Source of the DNA: Chrysochromulina tobinii
Lineage: Eukaryota > Haptophyta > Prymnesiales > Chrysochromulinaceae
Direction: 5' to 3'
Assembly (NCBI GenBank): GCA_001275005.1
Contig: JWZX01003308.1
Coordinates: forward strand, 1-30,731
Length of the DNA stretch: 30,731 nucleotides
The translations under genes and the position numbers were made by a program. The notes below the pieces were generated by a model. The model was given only the letters and a program-made list of their open reading frames with translations, searched no databases and was not told the DNA's origin. Shown here piece after piece: positions 28,175 through 30,731 of the stretch; positions within the stretch are counted from its first letter, which is position 1; each line of letters starts with the position of its first letter.

Positions 28175-29413
28175 TCAGCTCTGTACGGCCCCGCTGGCGG
28201 CTACGCCTACGGAAGCGGCCTGAGCGAGCAAAGTTGGAGGCAGCGTGCCGGCAGCCTCGGTTCTATTCGCGCCGACCGTCGGCAGCACGTCGAGCAGCAC
28301 GAGGTTGTGCTCGAGTAGCAGCTCCTCGAGCCGGCCCGCCCCTCGCGTCGCCGCTTCGCCGTTCCGAGCCGCCTCGAGCAGCGCAGTCGCCGCCTGATGA
28401 CCGAGCCCATTAAGTCTCAGGTTGATCGATCGGAGCGACGGGTTGATTCGGAGCATGGACGCGAGCGCGTGAGCACCCTCGGCGCCGATGCCGTTGCCCT
28501 GCAGGTTGAGCGTGCGAAGGGCCAGGTTGCTCCGCAGCGCCGTGGCGAGCGCCACGGTCCCAGCGTCCCCCAGCTCACATCCTCCTAAGTCGAGCCTCTC
28601 GAGCGCTGCATTGCGACGGAGCCCGCGCGCAAGCTCGATCGCGCCGGCAGGGCCGATGGGATTGAGCGCCAGGTTGAGCATGCGCAGATGCGTGTTCGTC
28701 TCCAGGGCGCTGCCGAGCCGTGCGGCGCCAGCTGGACCTATCCCATTGCCCTCAAGACGAATCTCGCGTAACGGTAGCAGCGGGTTGTCGGAGAGCGCCG
28801 TGCCGAGCGCGATGGCGCCCGCGTCGCCCACGCTGCATCGCTCGAGCCCGAGCACCCTCAGGGCCGTGTTCTGCATCACCCCACTGCCGACGCGATAGCG
28901 GCTCAGCGCGTTGCCGAGTGCGACGGAGCCCTCCATACCGATCGCGTTCCAGTCGAGCGCGAGATTGACGACGGTGTTGGACGGCCGGCGCAGCAAGTCG
29001 GCGAGCGCGATCGCGCCGAGGCGGCCGATGTTCGCCGCGCCCAGCGACAACGTCATTTCAAACGGCAGAGGTTCCCTGCCGGCTGGCGTACTGAGTGCTC
29101 CGGCAAGGATGGCGACGCCCGCATCGCCCAACTGATTCCCATCGAGGGCGATTGAGTTGAGCTGGCGCACGCAGGCCTGCACGAGCTGCGCTGGGTCGAG
29201 GCTCGTCGCGTTGCACCCAGCGCCGCTCGCAATGGCCTGCACGAGCTCCAGCGACTCTGTTGAATTCAGACCCAGTCCCGATCCGACGATCATCGAGCAT
29301 CCTGCAATTTGGCCTGGGCCGTGCGGTGAGCGTGCCGCTCCGCCCGCTGAGCGTGCCGCTCCAGCCGTTGTACAGGTCAGATTCAGCACACGGACGCCTA
29401 GCGCTCTGCTCAT
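28175..29413 (-). CDS. RI-type leucine-rich repeat protein, 412 residues
   Basis: The first ATG is at 29413; the frame is open slightly upstream without an ATG. After about 60 non-repeat residues there is a regular array of 28-residue RI/NLRC3-type LRRs: LNSIALDGNQLGDAGVAILAG, VNLALDWNAIGMEGSVALGNAL, VLGLERCSVGDAGAIALGTAL, IRLEGNGIGPAGAARLGSAL, LNLALNPIGPAGAIELARGL, LDLGGCELGDAGTVALATAL, LNLQGNGIGAEGAHALASML and INLRLNGLGHQAATALLEAA. Such horseshoes bind proteins, as ribonuclease inhibitor does. The out-of-frame stretch just upstream (MFPAMLVVALLQV) is hydrophobic and could be a signal peptide joined by an unseen splice. No NTPase domain is attached. The highly regular repeats contrast with the diverged LRR gene at 25990. 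Confidence 0.8.
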   Translation of the reverse strand: MSRALGVRVLNLTCTTAGAARSAGGAARSPHGPGQIAGCSMIVGSGLGLNSTESLELVQAIASGAGCNATSLDPAQLVQACVRQLNSIALDGNQLGDAGVAILAGALSTPAGREPLPFEMTLSLGAANIGRLGAIALADLLRRPSNTVVNLALDWNAIGMEGSVALGNALSRYRVGSGVMQNTALRVLGLERCSVGDAGAIALGTALSDNPLLPLREIRLEGNGIGPAGAARLGSALETNTHLRMLNLALNPIGPAGAIELARGLRRNAALERLDLGGCELGDAGTVALATALRSNLALRTLNLQGNGIGAEGAHALASMLRINPSLRSINLRLNGLGHQAATALLEAARNGEAATRGAGRLEELLLEHNLVLLDVLPTVGANRTEAAGTLPPTLLAQAASVGVAASGAVQS

Positions 29414-29717
29414 CAACTTGTAACAACGCAACCACGAGCATCGCTGGGAACATCACGAGGGCGATACATTGTATGGTGGCGGACCCCTGCAAAAGGGGTG
29501 GTCGGTCATTACCCGGTAAAAAGACACCGGGGGAGCCGGGACACACACGGGACTCCTCGCTGCTGTCGGCGTCGAGGCGGGCAAGAAATCGAAGGCGCTT
29601 TATTCAGCAGCTGTCCCTGACCGCCCGGGCAACTGGGACCTGGAATTCGGACCCGGCGTTGGGATCGCCGACAACTGGGAGCTTTGCTCCCGGTGGACTA
29701 CGCACCGGAGTGGCAGC
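29414..29717. other. Region upstream of the second LRR gene
   Basis: Probably the promoter and leader of the leftward LRR gene. It includes a small hairpin, ACCCCT-gcaaa-AGGGGT, at about 29482-29498. No TATA element is seen. Confidence 0.35.
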
Positions 29718-30731
29718 ATGTACAAAGGGCACCCGACGCGCGAGGAGTGCGCCACCTACTTAGCCGCCGCCGGCTACGCCCTTCCGGCGGAAGCCACCAT
29801 CAACCAATGGTACCAGCTCCCTCACCTCGCCGACGCCGCCACCACCTCCGCCTCGACCGCCCCATCGGTCACCCCGCCTGTCGCCGTCGCCACCGCCTCG
29901 ACCGCCCCGCCTGCCGCACCCACCCCAACGGCAGTTCCCGCCACATCCTCTATCAAGCCTGATCCGCTCGCACCACCTCCCTCCATCGCCCACAACCCCA
30001 CTGTGGCGTTCACCGCCACCCTCTCCCCCTCCGTCGCCACTTTGCTCCCCGCCGCCGCCGCCGCCGTCATCGCCACCTCCGCCGCCGCGCTCAGCTACAA
30101 CCAACCGCCCTCGCGCTCCCTTCCGACGCCACGGACCCCGACCTCGACTTCCCCATCCCCACCCTCGCCCCGTCCGTCGACCTCCGATGTGCCCTCGCCA
30201 TCCCCTTCGACGACGTGCGTCGCGTCTCTCGCCGCCTCCACTGCCAAGAGCTACCCACCAGCAGCGGCGGCGGCGTGGGCGGTGGCGGTGGCGGTTGGAT
30301 CGGCGAGGGCGGTGTTGGTGGTGGCTGTGACGTTCGCGGGTGCGTGTGTTTCGGCTGGTGGCGGCGAGGGAGCGTCGGCGGTGCCGCGTAGGTGGGTCAC
30401 TCGGGCAACGAGAGCGCGGAACAGGTTGCCGTGCATGGCGTGGAGGGCGGCGGCGATCTCGCGCTTGGGTCGAAACGGAGGTGGTGCTGGCCCCGGGGCG
30501 GGCGGTGCCGGTGAGTGCGCCGGGGTTGGCGGTGGGAGCGTGGCAACGGGTGGTGGCGGTGGTGGTGGTGGTGGTGGCGGCGGTGATGTGGGAGGTGAAG
30601 AGAACGTGGGTGGTGGCGCGGGCGCCGGTGGGGATGGCGGTGGAGGTGGCGGTGGGGGTGGAGGCGAGGGCGGTGGGGGCGGCGGGGGGAGGGGTGGGAG
30701 GAAGGCGAACATGAGCGGGGTGAACTGTGGC
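29520..30731 (+). CDS. Open frame of unknown function, no ATG before 29718, runs off the right edge
   Basis: The frame is open from just after a TAA at 29517 to the window end. The part around 29562-29840 reads like protein (GNWDLEFGPGVGIADNWELC and MYKGHPTREECATYLAAAG), with the first ATG at 29718. Beyond about 29850 it becomes Ala/Thr/Pro- and then Gly-rich low-complexity sequence that may be non-coding on this strand. The 5' part may be a downstream exon of a gene whose start is spliced from elsewhere. No family is recognised. It overlaps an opposite-strand frame at 30251-30731. Confidence 0.3.
30251..30731 (-). CDS. Proline-rich open frame, partial at N-terminus
   Basis: The frame is open from the window edge (an in-frame ATG lies at 30712, but sense continues upstream as FTPLMFAFLPP) to a stop at 30251. 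It has a long proline-rich stretch with PPPPP runs, then a short ordered-looking segment, FRPKREIAAALHAMHGNLF, and an Ala/Thr-rich tail. The helical segment makes this strand slightly more convincing than the glycine-rich reading of the opposite strand. The function is unknown. Confidence 0.35.
   Translation of the reverse strand, partial: PQFTPLMFAFLPPLPPPPPPPSPPPPPPPPPPSPPAPAPPPTFSSPPTSPPPPPPPPPPPPVATLPPPTPAHSPAPPAPGPAPPPFRPKREIAAALHAMHGNLFRALVARVTHLRGTADAPSPPPAETHAPANVTATTNTALADPTATATAHAAAAAGG

Noticed and set aside
1-30731. Bacterial or phage origin of the window
   Set aside because: Spliced genes, a ubiquitin E1, mitochondrial presequences and the lack of tight operons argue for a eukaryote despite the high GC content.

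Overview
This is a stretch of GC-rich nuclear DNA from a eukaryotic microbe. The evidence is spliceosomal GT-AG introns (eight in one gene), a ubiquitin-activating enzyme E1, mitochondrial-type presequences, a candidate N-myristoylation start, no bacterial operon spacing, and very large low-complexity-rich proteins. The protein repertoire (giant LRR/ROCO proteins, a Cys-cluster plus HAD-like protein) and the intron style suit a unicellular alga with introner-like introns, perhaps a haptophyte or another secondary-plastid lineage. The lineage is inference.

Layout. Positions 1-11569 (minus): one giant, apparently almost intronless gene that runs off the left edge. In protein order it has a disordered poly-Ala head, SH3-like repeats, a coiled coil, a NACHT-type STAND NTPase, a long LRR array, a Roc GTPase and a COR domain. 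The reading frame breaks once, just before the NACHT P-loop. Positions 11964-14399 (plus): an 811-aa protein of unknown function. Positions 14675-16774 (plus): a protein with a Cys cluster and a C-terminal HAD-like phosphatase domain. Positions 17472-18740 (minus): viperin (radical SAM antiviral enzyme), with one intron and an apparent one-base frame lesion near its C-terminus. Positions 18857-19708 (plus): a mitochondrial-type CYTH thiamine triphosphatase, head to head with viperin. Positions 20113-25557 (plus): a nine-exon UBA1-type E1. Positions 25990-26949 (plus): an RI-type LRR protein. Positions 27201-27791 (plus): an adenylate/UMP-CMP-kinase-like protein with a ruined P-loop and a candidate N-myristoylation start. 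Positions 28175-29413 (minus): a second RI-type LRR protein. Positions 29520-30731: low-complexity sequence with two overlapping, opposite, unresolved open frames.

How the genes may fit together. An NLR/ROCO-class sensor, viperin, a triphosphatase sharing viperin's promoter region, an LRR pair and a nucleotide-kinase-like protein lie within 30 kb, which suggests an innate-immunity-flavoured neighbourhood. That grouping is inference from gene content. The strongest unexplained signals are (a) the fusion of two NTPase switches, NACHT and Roc, around one LRR array, and (b) the E1 introns. Most of those introns are filled with one degenerate 10-bp repeat family, most are flanked by duplicated exon sequence, and two share a homologous 3' half.
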